DNA from: JANPCX01 sp966211815 | Lineage (GTDB): Bacteria; Pseudomonadota; Gammaproteobacteria; Burkholderiales; Burkholderiaceae_C | Assembly: GCA_966211815.1 (NCBI GenBank) | Contig: CBIHOD010000010.1 | Location: forward strand, 12,799-76,798 | DNA: 64,000 bases | Reading direction: 5' to 3' | Shown here: one piece after another, positions 1-8,446 of the stretch | Layout: every line of letters begins with the position of its first letter | Numbering within the stretch: the first letter of the stretch is position 1 | Position numbers and translations under genes: made by a program | Notes under the pieces: generated by a model | What the model was told of the DNA's origin: nothing | Seen by the model: only the letters and a program-made list of their open reading frames with translations | Databases searched by the model: none

Positions 1-763
1 AACTGCCCACCAACTGGTCGCCATCGAGCAGCCTGCCGGAAATGATCACCCATTTCCCGCCGGTGAACCACCGTCCACCGATGACGCGGCTGTCCTCCAC
101 TTTCATCTGCAGCCGCAGGCTTTTACCGGGTGGGGTTTCCTGCGTGGTGGCGACGTAACCTTCGCCGTTCTGCATCAGGTACAGCGGCAGCGAGGTGTCG
201 CCCTTGCATTGCTGTCGGGTTTCCTCGTCCATGGCCTCGACCTTGGCTTCGATGGTCGGCTCGACGCGGGTCAACGGCCGCGGGGAGCCCAGCCACGACA
301 CCAGGGATCCGCCGAAGTTGTACGCCATGTACTTCAGCGCCTTGCAATCCTGCAGCGAAGCCCAGGTGAGTTCCTGGCGGAAATCGAAATTCCCGACCAC
401 CGAGTTGTCCTTGTCGACCAGCTGGCCGGTCAGCCGCACCCACTTCGGTTGCTTGCGTGTCGCGGGCCCGCTTTCCGGGCTGGTGGTGGCGGCCAGGTTG
501 AGCTTGAGCCCGGGGAAGTCGGCGGTTTCTTTTTCGGCGATTTTGTAGGCCGTCGCATAGTCGACCAGGTACTGTTTGATTTCGGCGCCGAAGCCGCAGT
601 TCCCGTTCCACGCCGCGTCGGCGGCCGGGGGCGCCGCGTAGGCGATGACGGGGTTCAGGAAAAGCTCTTTCTGCGGCGCATTCGCTGGTTCCGCGGCGAG
701 GGCCGACGCCATCGCGAATAGCGGGCCGGCTACGAATACGAGGGGCTTGAGAAATGACCTCAT
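1..763 (-). CDS. Exported protein of unknown function (partial, C-terminus outside window)
   Basis: The frame is open from an ATG at 763 to the left edge, so the 3' end is missing. The N-terminus is a clear Sec signal peptide: a basic start (MRSFLK), a hydrophobic core and a likely cleavage after ALA, before AEPANA. The mature part contains two cysteines (NGNCGFG, QDCKAL) and two similar segments, WVRLTGQLVDKDNSVVG and WVIISGRLLDGDQLVG, which suggests a duplicated beta-sandwich-like unit. I do not recognise a family. It lies 45 bases downstream of the ketoreductase on the same strand, so it could be the next gene of the polyene-type operon. Periplasmic or outer-membrane location is inferred from the signal peptide only. 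Confidence 0.72.
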   Translation of the reverse strand, partial: MRSFLKPLVFVAGPLFAMASALAAEPANAPQKELFLNPVIAYAAPPAADAAWNGNCGFGAEIKQYLVDYATAYKIAEKETADFPGLKLNLAATTSPESGPATRKQPKWVRLTGQLVDKDNSVVGNFDFRQELTWASLQDCKALKYMAYNFGGSLVSWLGSPRPLTRVEPTIEAKVEAMDEETRQQCKGDTSLPLYLMQNGEGYVATTQETPPGKSLRLQMKVEDSRVIGGRWFTGGKWVIISGRLLDGDQLVGS

Positions 764-807
764 GTGGCTTCCTTGTGTGAGAGGGCTTTGGGACGCGGGG
801 ATGCGGA

Positions 808-1575
808 TCAAGCCATGCCGCCGTTGATCGAGATGACCTGCCCGCTGATATAGCCCGCCTCCTCCGAGGCCAGGAAGGCCACGAGCGCGGCGACTTCCTC
901 GGCGCTGCCGGCGCGCTTCATCGGCACCAGGCGCTCGATCAGCGCCTTGTCGAAGCTGCCTTCGGCCATGCGCGACTCGATGACGCCCGGCGCCACGGCG
1001 TTGACGGTGATGCCGCGGCTGGCCAGTTCGAGCGAGAGCGCCTTGGTGGCGCTGTTGAGTGCGCCCTTGGCGGCGGCATAGTTCACCTGCCCGCGGTTGC
1101 CGGTGATCGAAGCGACCGAGGAAATGTTGATGATGCGGCCCCAGCGCGTGCGGATCATCGGCATCGACAGCGGCTGCGTGACGTTGAAGAAGCCGTTCAC
1201 CGAGACGTCGATCACGCCGTCCCACTGCTCGGGCCGCAGCCCCGGGAAGGCGGCGTCGTCATGCGTGCCGGCGTTGTTCACCAGCACCTGCACCGGGCCG
1301 TCCTGCAGCAGCCGCGCGCAGGCGGCGGCGGCGGCTTCGCGGTCGGTGAGGTCGAAGGCGACGGCCTCGGCGCTGCCGCCGGCCGCGGCGATCTCGTCGG
1401 CCAGGGCCTGCGCGGCGTCGATGCGCCGGTTGGCGTGCAGCACCACGTGCAGGCCGCCCTGCAGCGCCAGGCGGCGCGCGATCGCGCTGCCGAGGTCGCC
1501 GCTGGCGCCGGTGACGAGGGCGCGCTTCTTCTTGGCCGTCGGGGCTTCGTTCGGTTTCGTCATCGTCATCGTCAT
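808..1575 (-). CDS. 3-ketoacyl-ACP reductase, FabG/ApeQ-like
   Basis: SDR-family reductase of 255 residues. It shows the Rossmann motif TGASGDLGSAIARR near residue 20, NNAG in the middle and the catalytic Ser plus Tyr-x3-Lys (NISSV then NYAAAKGAL). The C-terminus SGQVISINGGMA is typical of FabG. The start is the ATG at 1575, which overlaps the stop of the dehydratase gene as ATGA; two more in-frame ATGs follow at once (MTMTMTK). Its position last in a ketosynthase, chain-length factor, dehydratase, reductase string suggests it reduces the beta-keto group during polyene chain growth, like ApeQ of aryl-polyene clusters, rather than serving housekeeping fatty acid synthesis. The pathway assignment is inference. 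Confidence 0.9.
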   Translation of the reverse strand: MTMTMTKPNEAPTAKKKRALVTGASGDLGSAIARRLALQGGLHVVLHANRRIDAAQALADEIAAAGGSAEAVAFDLTDREAAAAACARLLQDGPVQVLVNNAGTHDDAAFPGLRPEQWDGVIDVSVNGFFNVTQPLSMPMIRTRWGRIINISSVASITGNRGQVNYAAAKGALNSATKALSLELASRGITVNAVAPGVIESRMAEGSFDKALIERLVPMKRAGSAEEVAALVAFLASEEAGYISGQVISINGGMA

Positions 1576-2093
1576 GGCGCCAGGGCGGTGTTGAGCACCA
1601 CGGCGGCCCGCCCCGTGGCCAGCGGCCGGCCGAGGTGGTGCACCGTGAAGGCGTAAAGGATCTGGTTGGCGTCCCCGGCCTGGCGCACGGCTTCGATGCG
1701 CAGCTCGTCGGGTTGGCCGTCGCCGGGCAGGGGCAAGTCGTCCAGGCGCAGCGCGTGCAGCTGCACCCCGCGCGCGCTGGCCAGGAAGCCGGGCGTGGCC
1801 GGCGTGCCCGCCGCCTGGCCGATGAGCGCGCCGTGCAGGGCCATGGCCTGGGCGGCGTATTCGATCGCCGCGCCGGCCAGCAGCCCGCTGCGGGTGCGCA
1901 ACGGGTGCGAGGCGTCGCGGTGGTTGTCGGCCGCGCAGTCGATCGATTCGGGCGACCACCGCAGCATGCGGCCGAGCAGGCACATGCCGCCGCTGTGGGG
2001 GATGCGCGCGGCGATGCCCTCGCGCGCCAGCGTGGCCGGCGCCGCCGATCCGGCGGCGCCGGTGCCGTCCTCGGGATGGCCGGCCGATGTCAT
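1572..2093 (-). CDS. Hotdog-fold 3-hydroxyacyl-ACP dehydratase, ApeP-like
   Basis: A 173-residue protein with the FabZ-type signature IPHSGGMCLLGR near residue 32 (active-site His) and the helix AAIEYAAQAMALHG, which carries the acidic residue expected of the dehydratase pair. It is longer than FabZ at the N-terminus and fits the ApeP-like dehydratases of aryl-polyene and related pigment clusters. It overlaps the upstream chain-length factor and the downstream reductase by 4 bases each (ATGA), so the three are probably co-translated. The expected reaction is removal of water from 3-hydroxyacyl-ACP to give conjugated double bonds. A FabA-like isomerising activity cannot be excluded from sequence. 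Confidence 0.8.
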   Translation of the reverse strand: MTSAGHPEDGTGAAGSAAPATLAREGIAARIPHSGGMCLLGRMLRWSPESIDCAADNHRDASHPLRTRSGLLAGAAIEYAAQAMALHGALIGQAAGTPATPGFLASARGVQLHALRLDDLPLPGDGQPDELRIEAVRQAGDANQILYAFTVHHLGRPLATGRAAVVLNTALAP

Positions 2094-2917
2094 GGCCGGG
2101 CCGCCACCGCGACCTTCAGCCGCATCGCGGGAAGGTAGTCCACGACCACCGTCGCCGGCGCGGGCCCGGCGGTGGCCACCGCCTGCAGCAGCGGCAGGGC
2201 CGCCGCCGCGGGGATGGCGCGGCGCAGCGCGTCCAGGTGGGGGTCCGCGCAGGCGGTGGGCGGCCCGCTTTCGGCCGGGTCGGCCAGTTCGATCTCCAGC
2301 ACGGCCAGCGCCGTGGCGGCCGGCGCGGGCGCCAGCAGCAGCGCCAGGCCGAGGTGGTCGGGCAGCGGCCGGGTGGCGTGCAAGGGCTCCGGGTACGGCG
2401 AATCGCTGGCCACCAGCAGCACCGGCTGGCCACCGGCCACCACGCTCACGGCGGCCTCGACCAGGCCGGCCGCGAAGCTACCGTCGAAGGCGCACAGGCT
2501 GGTGGACGAAGCTTGGCTACCCACCGCGATGTGCCAGCAGCCCGACGCGGCGTTGTGCACCGAGTTGGTGAAGCGGGTGGGCGACACGACGGGCTGTGGC
2601 GTGGCCAGCGTCTCGCACAGCGCATGGCAGTTCGAGCCTTCGCCGCTGCTGGAGGTGAAGACGGTGGCCAGCTGGGCGGGGTCGACCCCGGCCATCGCCA
2701 CGGCTTCGTCGGCCACCGCCAGCGCCAGCTTCACCGCCGCGCCGGCGCGGCGGCGTTCGGCTGCGGGCAGCCGGGCCGGTGGCGCCAGCACCGTGGCCGC
2801 CGGCACATGGGGCTGGGCGCCGCGCAGCACGTCGCGGGCCGCGGCCCAGGAGGCCAGGCCCGGGCCCACCAGGCCGACGCCTTGCACGGTCACTTTCAAT
2901 GTCGTGGCGCGGGTCAT
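2090..2917 (-). CDS. Beta-ketoacyl synthase chain-length factor, ApeC-like
   Basis: 275 residues with the short KS-like N-terminal fold of chain-length factors: FTSSSGEGSNC, then NSVHNAASGCWHIAVG at the position equivalent to the ketosynthase nucleophile elbow, then LLVASDSPYPEPL. The Cys-His-His arrangement of a full ketosynthase is not present and the protein is about 130 residues shorter than a condensing enzyme. This matches the partner subunit (ApeC type) that forms a heterodimer with the ketosynthase and sets chain length. The ATG at 2917 overlaps the stop of the ketosynthase gene as ATGA. The low-complexity Ala/Pro tail (about residues 195-275) is less conserved-looking. Confidence 0.8.
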   Translation of the reverse strand: MTRATTLKVTVQGVGLVGPGLASWAAARDVLRGAQPHVPAATVLAPPARLPAAERRRAGAAVKLALAVADEAVAMAGVDPAQLATVFTSSSGEGSNCHALCETLATPQPVVSPTRFTNSVHNAASGCWHIAVGSQASSTSLCAFDGSFAAGLVEAAVSVVAGGQPVLLVASDSPYPEPLHATRPLPDHLGLALLLAPAPAATALAVLEIELADPAESGPPTACADPHLDALRRAIPAAAALPLLQAVATAGPAPATVVVDYLPAMRLKVAVAARP

Positions 2918-4134
2918 GCCTCGGCCCTCCCGAGCACCAGGCTGGCGTTGGAGCCGCCGAAGCCGAAGGAGTTGGACAGCACGTGGCGCAGCTCGCCGCG
3001 TTGGTTGGCCTGCAGGTAGTTCACTCGCAGGTCGGGGTCGCGTTCGCGCAGGTTCAGCCCGGCGGGGCGCAAGCCGTGCTGCAGCGCCAGCAGGGAGACC
3101 ACGGCCTCCAGGCCGCCGGCGGCGCCCAGGGTGTGGCCGGTGGCGCCCTTGGTCGAGCTGCACGGCGTGCCGGTTCCGAAGACGGCGCGCACCGCCCGGT
3201 CTTCCGAAGCGTCGTTGCTCGGCGTGGCGGTGCCGTGCAGGTTGATGTAGTCGATCCGGGCCGGCTCCAGCCCGGCTTGCGCCAAGGCGCCGCGCATCGC
3301 GGCGATCGCGCCGGCGCCTTCGGGGTGGGGCGTGCTCATGTGGTGGCCGTCGTTGCTCTCGCCGATGCCGAGCAGCCAGCCTTCGGGCGGGCCGGGCAAG
3401 GCGCCCGGCTCGCGCTCGACCAGCGCGAAAGCCGCGGCTTCGCCGATCGACAGGCCGTTGCGCGCGGCGTCCCAGGGCCTGCAGATGTCGGGCGACAGCA
3501 GTTCCAGCGAGTTGAAGCCGTACAGCGTGGTCAGGCACAGGCTGTCGACGCCGCCGACGACCGCCGCGTCGATCAGGCCGGCGTCGATCAACCGCGCCGC
3601 GTTGCCGAACACCTTGCTGCTGGACGAGCAGGCGGTGGACACCACCCAGGCCGGGCCGCGCAGCCCCAGCGCCGCCGCCACGAAAGCGGCGAGCGAATAG
3701 GTGTTCTGCGTCGGGCCGTAGAGGAAGTCGGCCGGCAACGCGCCGCTTTGCGGGTCGCGGCGCCGGTAGGCGAGTTCGGTTTCCAGCAGGCCCGACGTGC
3801 TGGTGCCCAGCAATACCGCGACGCGCTGCGCGCCCCAGCGCGCCTGGGCGGCAGCCACCGCGTCGATGAAGCCGTCCTGCCGCAGGCCGAGCCAGGCCAG
3901 GCGGTTGTTGCGGCAGTCGAAGCGGGACAGGCTGTCGGGCAGCGCGACGCTGTCCACGCCCTGCACTTCGCCGGTCCAGGTGGCCAGCGGCAGTTGTTCG
4001 AAGCGCAGCGGCGCCAGCCCGCCGCGTTGTTCTTCCAGCGCCTGGACGTGCGCCGCCTTGCCGGCGCCCAGGGCGCTGGTGGCGGTGCAGCGGGAGATGG
4101 GCAGGGGGCGGCGCGGGGTCATCGCCGGGGTCAC
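2914..4134 (-). CDS. Beta-ketoacyl-ACP synthase (condensing enzyme), ApeO-like
   Basis: A full thiolase-fold condensing enzyme of about 400 residues with all three catalytic residues visible: Cys in VVSTACSSSSK, His in INLHGTATPSND and His in KGATGHTLGAAGG. The terminal glycine loop SNSFGFGGSNASLVLG is intact. The start is placed at GTG 4134 because it overlaps the methyltransferase stop as GTGA, as at every other junction in this operon; the ATG at 4122 is the alternative and loses four residues. It should extend a polyene chain on ACP together with the adjacent chain-length factor. No ACP gene lies in this window, so the partner ACP must be elsewhere. Confidence 0.88.
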   Translation of the reverse strand: MTPAMTPRRPLPISRCTATSALGAGKAAHVQALEEQRGGLAPLRFEQLPLATWTGEVQGVDSVALPDSLSRFDCRNNRLAWLGLRQDGFIDAVAAAQARWGAQRVAVLLGTSTSGLLETELAYRRRDPQSGALPADFLYGPTQNTYSLAAFVAAALGLRGPAWVVSTACSSSSKVFGNAARLIDAGLIDAAVVGGVDSLCLTTLYGFNSLELLSPDICRPWDAARNGLSIGEAAAFALVEREPGALPGPPEGWLLGIGESNDGHHMSTPHPEGAGAIAAMRGALAQAGLEPARIDYINLHGTATPSNDASEDRAVRAVFGTGTPCSSTKGATGHTLGAAGGLEAVVSLLALQHGLRPAGLNLRERDPDLRVNYLQANQRGELRHVLSNSFGFGGSNASLVLGRAEA

Positions 4135-4886
4135 CGCAGACCGCCCGCGCCGGCCAGCCGCGCGACGAGCAGCACGTTGGCGAAAGGCGTGCCGCGGCTC
4201 ATCGGCTCGCTGCGCACTTCGGCGAAGCCCAGGCCGTGCAGCGTTTCCCGCCACTGCGCCAGCGTGCGGCCGTATTGCGGCAGCACGCGGTGGCCGCGCA
4301 CGAAGGTCACGACGGCGTCCACCCACTGGCTGATGCGGAAGCCGCGTTTGGAGGCCGCGTCGCCCACGCGCAGCAGCAGCGTGCCGCCCGAAGCGGCCAG
4401 GGCGTCGCGCACCCGGGCCAGCACGGCGTCCTGCTCGGGCACGGTGATGTAGTGCAGCACGTCGAGGATGACGACGGTGTCGGCCTCTGGGAAGGCGGTG
4501 GTGCGCATGTCGCCGCAGATGAATTCGGCCGCGCCGCCCAGCGCCGCCTGGGCGCGCGCCACGTCGCGCGGCATCAGCTCGATGCCGGTGACGCGGGCGC
4601 CCACCGGCGCGGGCGCCCAGCCGGCGGGCCAGCGGCCCTGCCGGGCGAGTTCGCCGCTGGCTTTCAGCAGGCTGGCCAGGAGGCCCTGCCCGCAGCCGAT
4701 GTCGACCACGCGGGCGCCGGGTGCGACCAGGCCTTCTTCCAGCAGGTGCCGGAAGACCGGATCGAAGCCGAGCTTGCCGCGCGCGAAGTTCCAGGCGAAG
4801 CGGCCGCCGCCGCGGTAAGGCTGGGTCGCGGCTTCCAGCAGCGAAGGCCAGGCCGGCGAAGGGGTGTCGAGGGAGGCGGATGTCAT
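4131..4886 (-). CDS. SAM-dependent methyltransferase
   Basis: 251 residues with a class I methyltransferase core: motif I ARVVDIGCGQGLLASLL near residue 58, an acidic residue after the second strand (GIELMPRD) and motif IV-like ADTVVILDVLHYI. In aryl-polyene clusters a methyltransferase (ApeB type) methylates the aryl head group, and the position beside the ketosynthase fits that role; the substrate here is inferred from context only. The ATG at 4886 overlaps the deacetylase stop as ATGA. The C-terminal part (RGFRISQWVDAVVTFVRG) is family-specific and contains no other recognisable domain. Confidence 0.82.
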   Translation of the reverse strand: MTSASLDTPSPAWPSLLEAATQPYRGGGRFAWNFARGKLGFDPVFRHLLEEGLVAPGARVVDIGCGQGLLASLLKASGELARQGRWPAGWAPAPVGARVTGIELMPRDVARAQAALGGAAEFICGDMRTTAFPEADTVVILDVLHYITVPEQDAVLARVRDALAASGGTLLLRVGDAASKRGFRISQWVDAVVTFVRGHRVLPQYGRTLAQWRETLHGLGFAEVRSEPMSRGTPFANVLLVARLAGAGGLR

Positions 4887-5758
4887 GCGGGAACGGGTTC
4901 CATCGGATGGGTGGGGGCCGCCGCCACCGCCTCGGGCAGGGTGACGGTGCGCAGGCCGGCGTCTTCCAGCCGGCGCAGCAGGGTCGGCAGGACTTCCAGC
5001 ACCACCGGCTTGCCACTGGGCGCCAGCGCGGCGTTGCGGTCGTGCAGCAGCAGGATGTCGCCGGCGCTCAGGCCGCGCGTCAGGCTCGCCAGCACGCGTG
5101 CGGGGTCGGTTTTCACGGTGTCGAAGCCGCGCCGCGTCCAGCTGACCAGCGCCAGGCCCTGCTGGTGCAGCACGCGGTCGAGGAAGGGGTTGCGCAAGCC
5201 GGCCGGCGCGCGGAAGAAGCGCGGCAGCTCGCCGGTGACCTGCGCCAGGCGCTCCTGCGCGAGCGCGACGTCGCGCGCGATCGCCCGCGGCCCCCAGACC
5301 GAGAAGCTGTGGGCGTGCGCATGGCTGTGGTTCTGCACGCTGTGGCCGCGGCGCACGATCTCGCGGCACAGCGCCGGGTGCCGCTCGGCGTGCCGGGCGA
5401 TGCAGAAGAAGGTGGCGCGCGCGCCGGCTTCGTCGAGCTGGTCGAGCACCGCGGGGGTCAGCGCGGGGTTGGGGCCGTCGTCGATCGTGACCGACACCTC
5501 GGCCCGGGCCCGCGAGGCGCCGGGCAGCCGCCGCATGTTCGGGCCCAGCCAGGTGGAGCGCGGCCACAGGCCGGCGCCGCAGAGCAGCGCGTGGTCCAGC
5601 GCCAGCGCGCCCGCCGCCCAGGGCCACACCGGGGGCGACCAGGCCACCGCCGCCGCCGCCGCCGCGTGGCAGGCGACGCTGGCCTTGACCAGCAGCGGCG
5701 CGCGCCAGGGGGCGCTGTGAGCGGTGGGCGGCGCGTGGGTTGGCGAAGGACGGGGCAT
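4883..5758 (-). CDS. NodB-type polysaccharide deacetylase family protein
   Basis: 291 residues. An N-terminal hydrophobic stretch (about residues 20-55, Ala/Trp/Leu rich) probably anchors it in the membrane. The carbohydrate esterase 4 motifs are present: VTIDDGPNP (catalytic Asp and metal Asp), HSHAH (metal His pair), RAPAGLRNP and LLLHDR. It is the first gene of the six-gene operon; the ATG at 5758 is preceded by non-coding sequence and each following gene overlaps its neighbour by 4 bases. Its substrate is unknown. In a polyene-type cluster it might act on a sugar-containing anchor of the lipid, but that is inference. Confidence 0.85.
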   Translation of the reverse strand: MPRPSPTHAPPTAHSAPWRAPLLVKASVACHAAAAAAVAWSPPVWPWAAGALALDHALLCGAGLWPRSTWLGPNMRRLPGASRARAEVSVTIDDGPNPALTPAVLDQLDEAGARATFFCIARHAERHPALCREIVRRGHSVQNHSHAHAHSFSVWGPRAIARDVALAQERLAQVTGELPRFFRAPAGLRNPFLDRVLHQQGLALVSWTRRGFDTVKTDPARVLASLTRGLSAGDILLLHDRNAALAPSGKPVVLEVLPTLLRRLEDAGLRTVTLPEAVAAAPTHPMEPVPA

Positions 5759-5873
5759 GGCGGAAGAGTCGGCGCAGCAGCGGTTGGGGGTGCCGCGCCC
5801 GCCGCTAACGGCCAACGCAGGGGGCGGATTTTCCCACAGCCCTTCCCCGCCGCGGCGGCCCGCCCGCGGCTTG

Positions 5874-6365
5874 TCAGCCCAGTGGCGCCGCTTCCTCGGT
5901 GTCCCGCGCCATCTCGCGCGCGGCCTCGCCGGCGCGCCCTTCGCCGACGCGCGCCTGCAGCGCCAGCATTTCATCGCCCAGGGCGTCGCGCCTGGCCGCG
6001 TCCATCATGTCCTTGACTTGCGGGAAGAGGTGCTCCTCTTCCTCTTTGTGGTGGTGCTCGGCCTGCTCTTTCAGCACCTTCAGCTTGGCTTCGAACTGCG
6101 GCTCGCCGGGCTGCATCGCGAGCAGGTCGGCCAGCAGGCGCTTGAGCGAGAGGTGCTCTTCCAGCGATTCGCGCAGCACGCCTTCGGTCTTGCCGGCGTG
6201 CACCGCGGGATAGAAGACCTGCTCTTCCGAAGCCAGGTGTTCGGCCAGCCGGTCGCCGGCTTCTTTCAAGAGCGCGGGGCACCGGCTTTCGTCCGCTTCC
6301 AGCAGCTGTTTCAGGCTGGCTTCTAGCTCGCGGTGCTGTCGGGTGAGGAGTTGGATGGCGTCCAT
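5874..6365 (-). CDS. Hemerythrin HHE-domain protein
   Basis: 163 residues, all-helical and rich in Glu/Leu. The hemerythrin iron ligands are visible in order: RQHRELE near residue 10, RLAEHLASEEQVFYPAVH, EEHLSLKRLL and the cluster EQAEHHHKEEEEHLFPQ. This family binds a di-iron centre and is used for oxygen, NO or iron handling. The start is the ATG at 6365, preceded by an AAGGAAAG ribosome binding site at good spacing. It has its own upstream region and no operon partner; the next gene to the right is divergent. The C-terminal tail (after about residue 130) is Ala/Glu/Arg rich and probably disordered. Confidence 0.9.
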   Translation of the reverse strand: MDAIQLLTRQHRELEASLKQLLEADESRCPALLKEAGDRLAEHLASEEQVFYPAVHAGKTEGVLRESLEEHLSLKRLLADLLAMQPGEPQFEAKLKVLKEQAEHHHKEEEEHLFPQVKDMMDAARRDALGDEMLALQARVGEGRAGEAAREMARDTEEAAPLG

Positions 6366-6622
6366 GTCGGGGCTTTCCTTGGGAAGGTTCGGGGAGGCGG
6401 CCCCGCCGGCGCGGCCGCGCGGAAGGTGGGACACATCATTGGATCGGCCGCCCTTCCCGGGTAGCGGCCAAGCCCGCGGCGGGCTGTCAGTCGATTCCGA
6501 CAGCGCGCCGCTGCGGCCACCGACGCGGCAAAGGCCCGTTGCACTGCGCCGCGCGCGGGGCCGGCGCACCAGAATGCCCGCAGGCCCCTCCAGCAACAGA
6601 TGGACAAGAAAGAAAAAACCAC

Positions 6623-7642
6623 GTGACGCCCGATGCCGACACCGCGCCCCGCCGGCCCGCCGCCGACGCCGGGATCTCCGCCGGCATCCCCGCCGTCGAT
6701 GCCGAGGCGCCCTTGTGCTTCGTCATCAACGCCGCTTCCGGCCGCACCGACGTCGACCAGACGCGCGCCGCGATCGAAGGCGCCCTGCGCGACGCCGGCC
6801 GCCGCGGCGAGCTGCTGTTCAGCCCGCCGGGCGACATCGCGCAGACCGCCCAGAAGGCGGCGGCCCGCGCGGCCTCGCAAAGGGCGGCGCTGGTGGCGGT
6901 CGGCGGCGACGGCACCCTCAACGCCGTGGCCCAGGCCGCGCACGCCCAGGGCTGCGCCTTCGGCATCGTGCCCCAGGGCACTTTCAATTACTTCGCGCGC
7001 ACCCATGGCATCCCGACGGAGACCTTGCCAGCCTTGCAGGCGCTGCTGGGGAGCGGGCCGGTGCCGGTGCAGGTGGGCCTGGTCAACGGCCGGCTGTTCC
7101 TCGTCAACGCCAGCCTGGGCCTCTACCCCGAGCTGCTGCAGGACCGCGAGGCCTACAAGAACCGTTTCGGGCGCAAGCGCTGGGTCGCGCTGCTGGCGCT
7201 GGCGGCCACCTTGCTGACGCACCGCAGCCAGCTGCGCATCCGCATCGAATTGGCCGGCGGCGGCGCGCGGGAGGTGACGACCCCGACCCTGTTCGTCGGC
7301 AACAACCGCCTGCAGCTCGAACAGGTGGGGCTGCCCGAGGCGCCGGCGCTGGACGACGGCCGCATGGCGGCGGTGATGTCCCGGCCGATCGGCGCGCTGG
7401 CCATGCTCGGGCTGTTGCTGCGCGGCGCGATGGGCCGGCTCGGCGAGGCCGACGCGGTCGAGAGCTTCGAGTTCCGGCGCATGGTGGTCAAGCCGCGGCC
7501 GGCATTCACGCGGCGCTGGCTGAAGGTGGCCTTCGACGGGGAAGTCAGCCACTTGCCGGTGCCGATCGAATTCAGCGTCGCGTCCCGGCCGCTCTACCTT
7601 TTGAAACCGGCGCGGGCGCGGGAGGGGGGCGCCGGCGCATGA
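6623..7642 (+). CDS. Diacylglycerol/lipid kinase catalytic-domain protein (YegS/DagK-like)
   Basis: 339 residues from a GTG at 6623. The first 35 residues look like a linker. Then comes the kinase domain: LCFVINAASGRTD, the nucleotide loop VAVGGDGTLNAVAQAA and GIVPQGTFNYFAR. The C-terminal half is beta-rich as in YegS/DagK proteins (FVGNNRLQLEQVG). The likely reaction is phosphorylation of a lipid diacylglycerol or sphingoid-type acceptor. The start is uncertain because the ribosome binding site is weak (AAGAAAGAA); an upstream ATG at 6539 would add 28 non-conserved-looking residues. Its stop overlaps the next start as ATGA, so it is translationally coupled to the phosphoesterase. Confidence 0.82.
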   Translation: MTPDADTAPRRPAADAGISAGIPAVDAEAPLCFVINAASGRTDVDQTRAAIEGALRDAGRRGELLFSPPGDIAQTAQKAAARAASQRAALVAVGGDGTLNAVAQAAHAQGCAFGIVPQGTFNYFARTHGIPTETLPALQALLGSGPVPVQVGLVNGRLFLVNASLGLYPELLQDREAYKNRFGRKRWVALLALAATLLTHRSQLRIRIELAGGGAREVTTPTLFVGNNRLQLEQVGLPEAPALDDGRMAAVMSRPIGALAMLGLLLRGAMGRLGEADAVESFEFRRMVVKPRPAFTRRWLKVAFDGEVSHLPVPIEFSVASRPLYLLKPARAREGGAGA

Positions 7643-8439
7643 GCGTGCTGCTCCAGGTCTCGGACCCGCATTTCGGCACAGAGCGGCCGCCGGTGGCGCG
7701 GGCCCTGCTGCGGCTGGCGCAGGCGCAGCGGCCGGCGCTGGTGGTGCTGTCGGGCGACATCACGCAGCGTGCCCTGCCCGCGCAGTTCCGCGCGGCCCGG
7801 GCGCTGGTCGACGCGCTCGGCGCGCCGTGGATGGCCATCCCCGGCAACCACGACATCCCGCTGTTCGACCTGGCCTCTCGGCTGTTCCGGCCTTATGCGC
7901 GGCACCGCGCCGCCTTCGGCGACGAACTGGAGCCGGTGTTCGAGTCGCCCGAGCTGCTGGTGGCCGGTGTCAAGACCACCCGCCGCTGGCGGCACAAGAA
8001 CGGCGAGGTGTCCGGCGCGCAGGTCGAACGCGTGGCCGCGCTGTTCGCCCGCGCCGCGCCGCGGCAACTGCGCGTCGTCGTCGTGCACCAGCCGGTGGCG
8101 GTGATGCACGCGCGAGAAAGCCACAACCTGCTGCGCGGCCACCGGGCCGCCTGCCGCCGCTGGGCCGAAGCCGGCGCCGACCTGGTGATGGGCGGCCACA
8201 TCCACCTGCCCTACGTGGCGCCGCTGCCCGGCCTGGCGCGCGCGATGTGGGCGGTGCAGGCCGGCACCGCCGTGTCGGGCCGGGTGCGCGACGGAGTGCC
8301 GAATTCCGTCAACCTGCTGCGCTGGGGCGGCGGCGACGCGTCCGAAGGCTGCTGCCACATCGAGCGCTGGGACTTCGACGCCGCGGGCGGGGAATTCGCC
8401 CGCGTGCTGGTCACCGAGGTCGCGCCGGCCCGCGGCTGA
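7639..8439 (+). CDS. Calcineurin-like metallophosphoesterase (CpdA-like class III)
   Basis: 266 residues with a full set of metal-binding motifs: DPHFG near residue 9, LSGDIT near residue 41, IPGNHD near residue 69, VVVVHQPV and GGHIHLP. No signal peptide is visible, so it is probably cytoplasmic. The ATG at 7639 overlaps the lipid kinase stop (ATGA), which implies linked expression. A kinase plus phosphatase pair could act on opposite steps of one lipid phosphate pool; that is inference. Cyclic-nucleotide phosphodiesterase activity, as in CpdA, is an alternative. Confidence 0.88.
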   Translation: MSVLLQVSDPHFGTERPPVARALLRLAQAQRPALVVLSGDITQRALPAQFRAARALVDALGAPWMAIPGNHDIPLFDLASRLFRPYARHRAAFGDELEPVFESPELLVAGVKTTRRWRHKNGEVSGAQVERVAALFARAAPRQLRVVVVHQPVAVMHARESHNLLRGHRAACRRWAEAGADLVMGGHIHLPYVAPLPGLARAMWAVQAGTAVSGRVRDGVPNSVNLLRWGGGDASEGCCHIERWDFDAAGGEFARVLVTEVAPARG

Positions 8440-8446
8440 CGCGCGG

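Noticed and set aside
6539..6622. N-terminal extension of the lipid kinase
   Set aside because: The extra 28 residues are Cys/Pro/Ala-rich without family resemblance; the GTG at 6623 is closer to the domain start.
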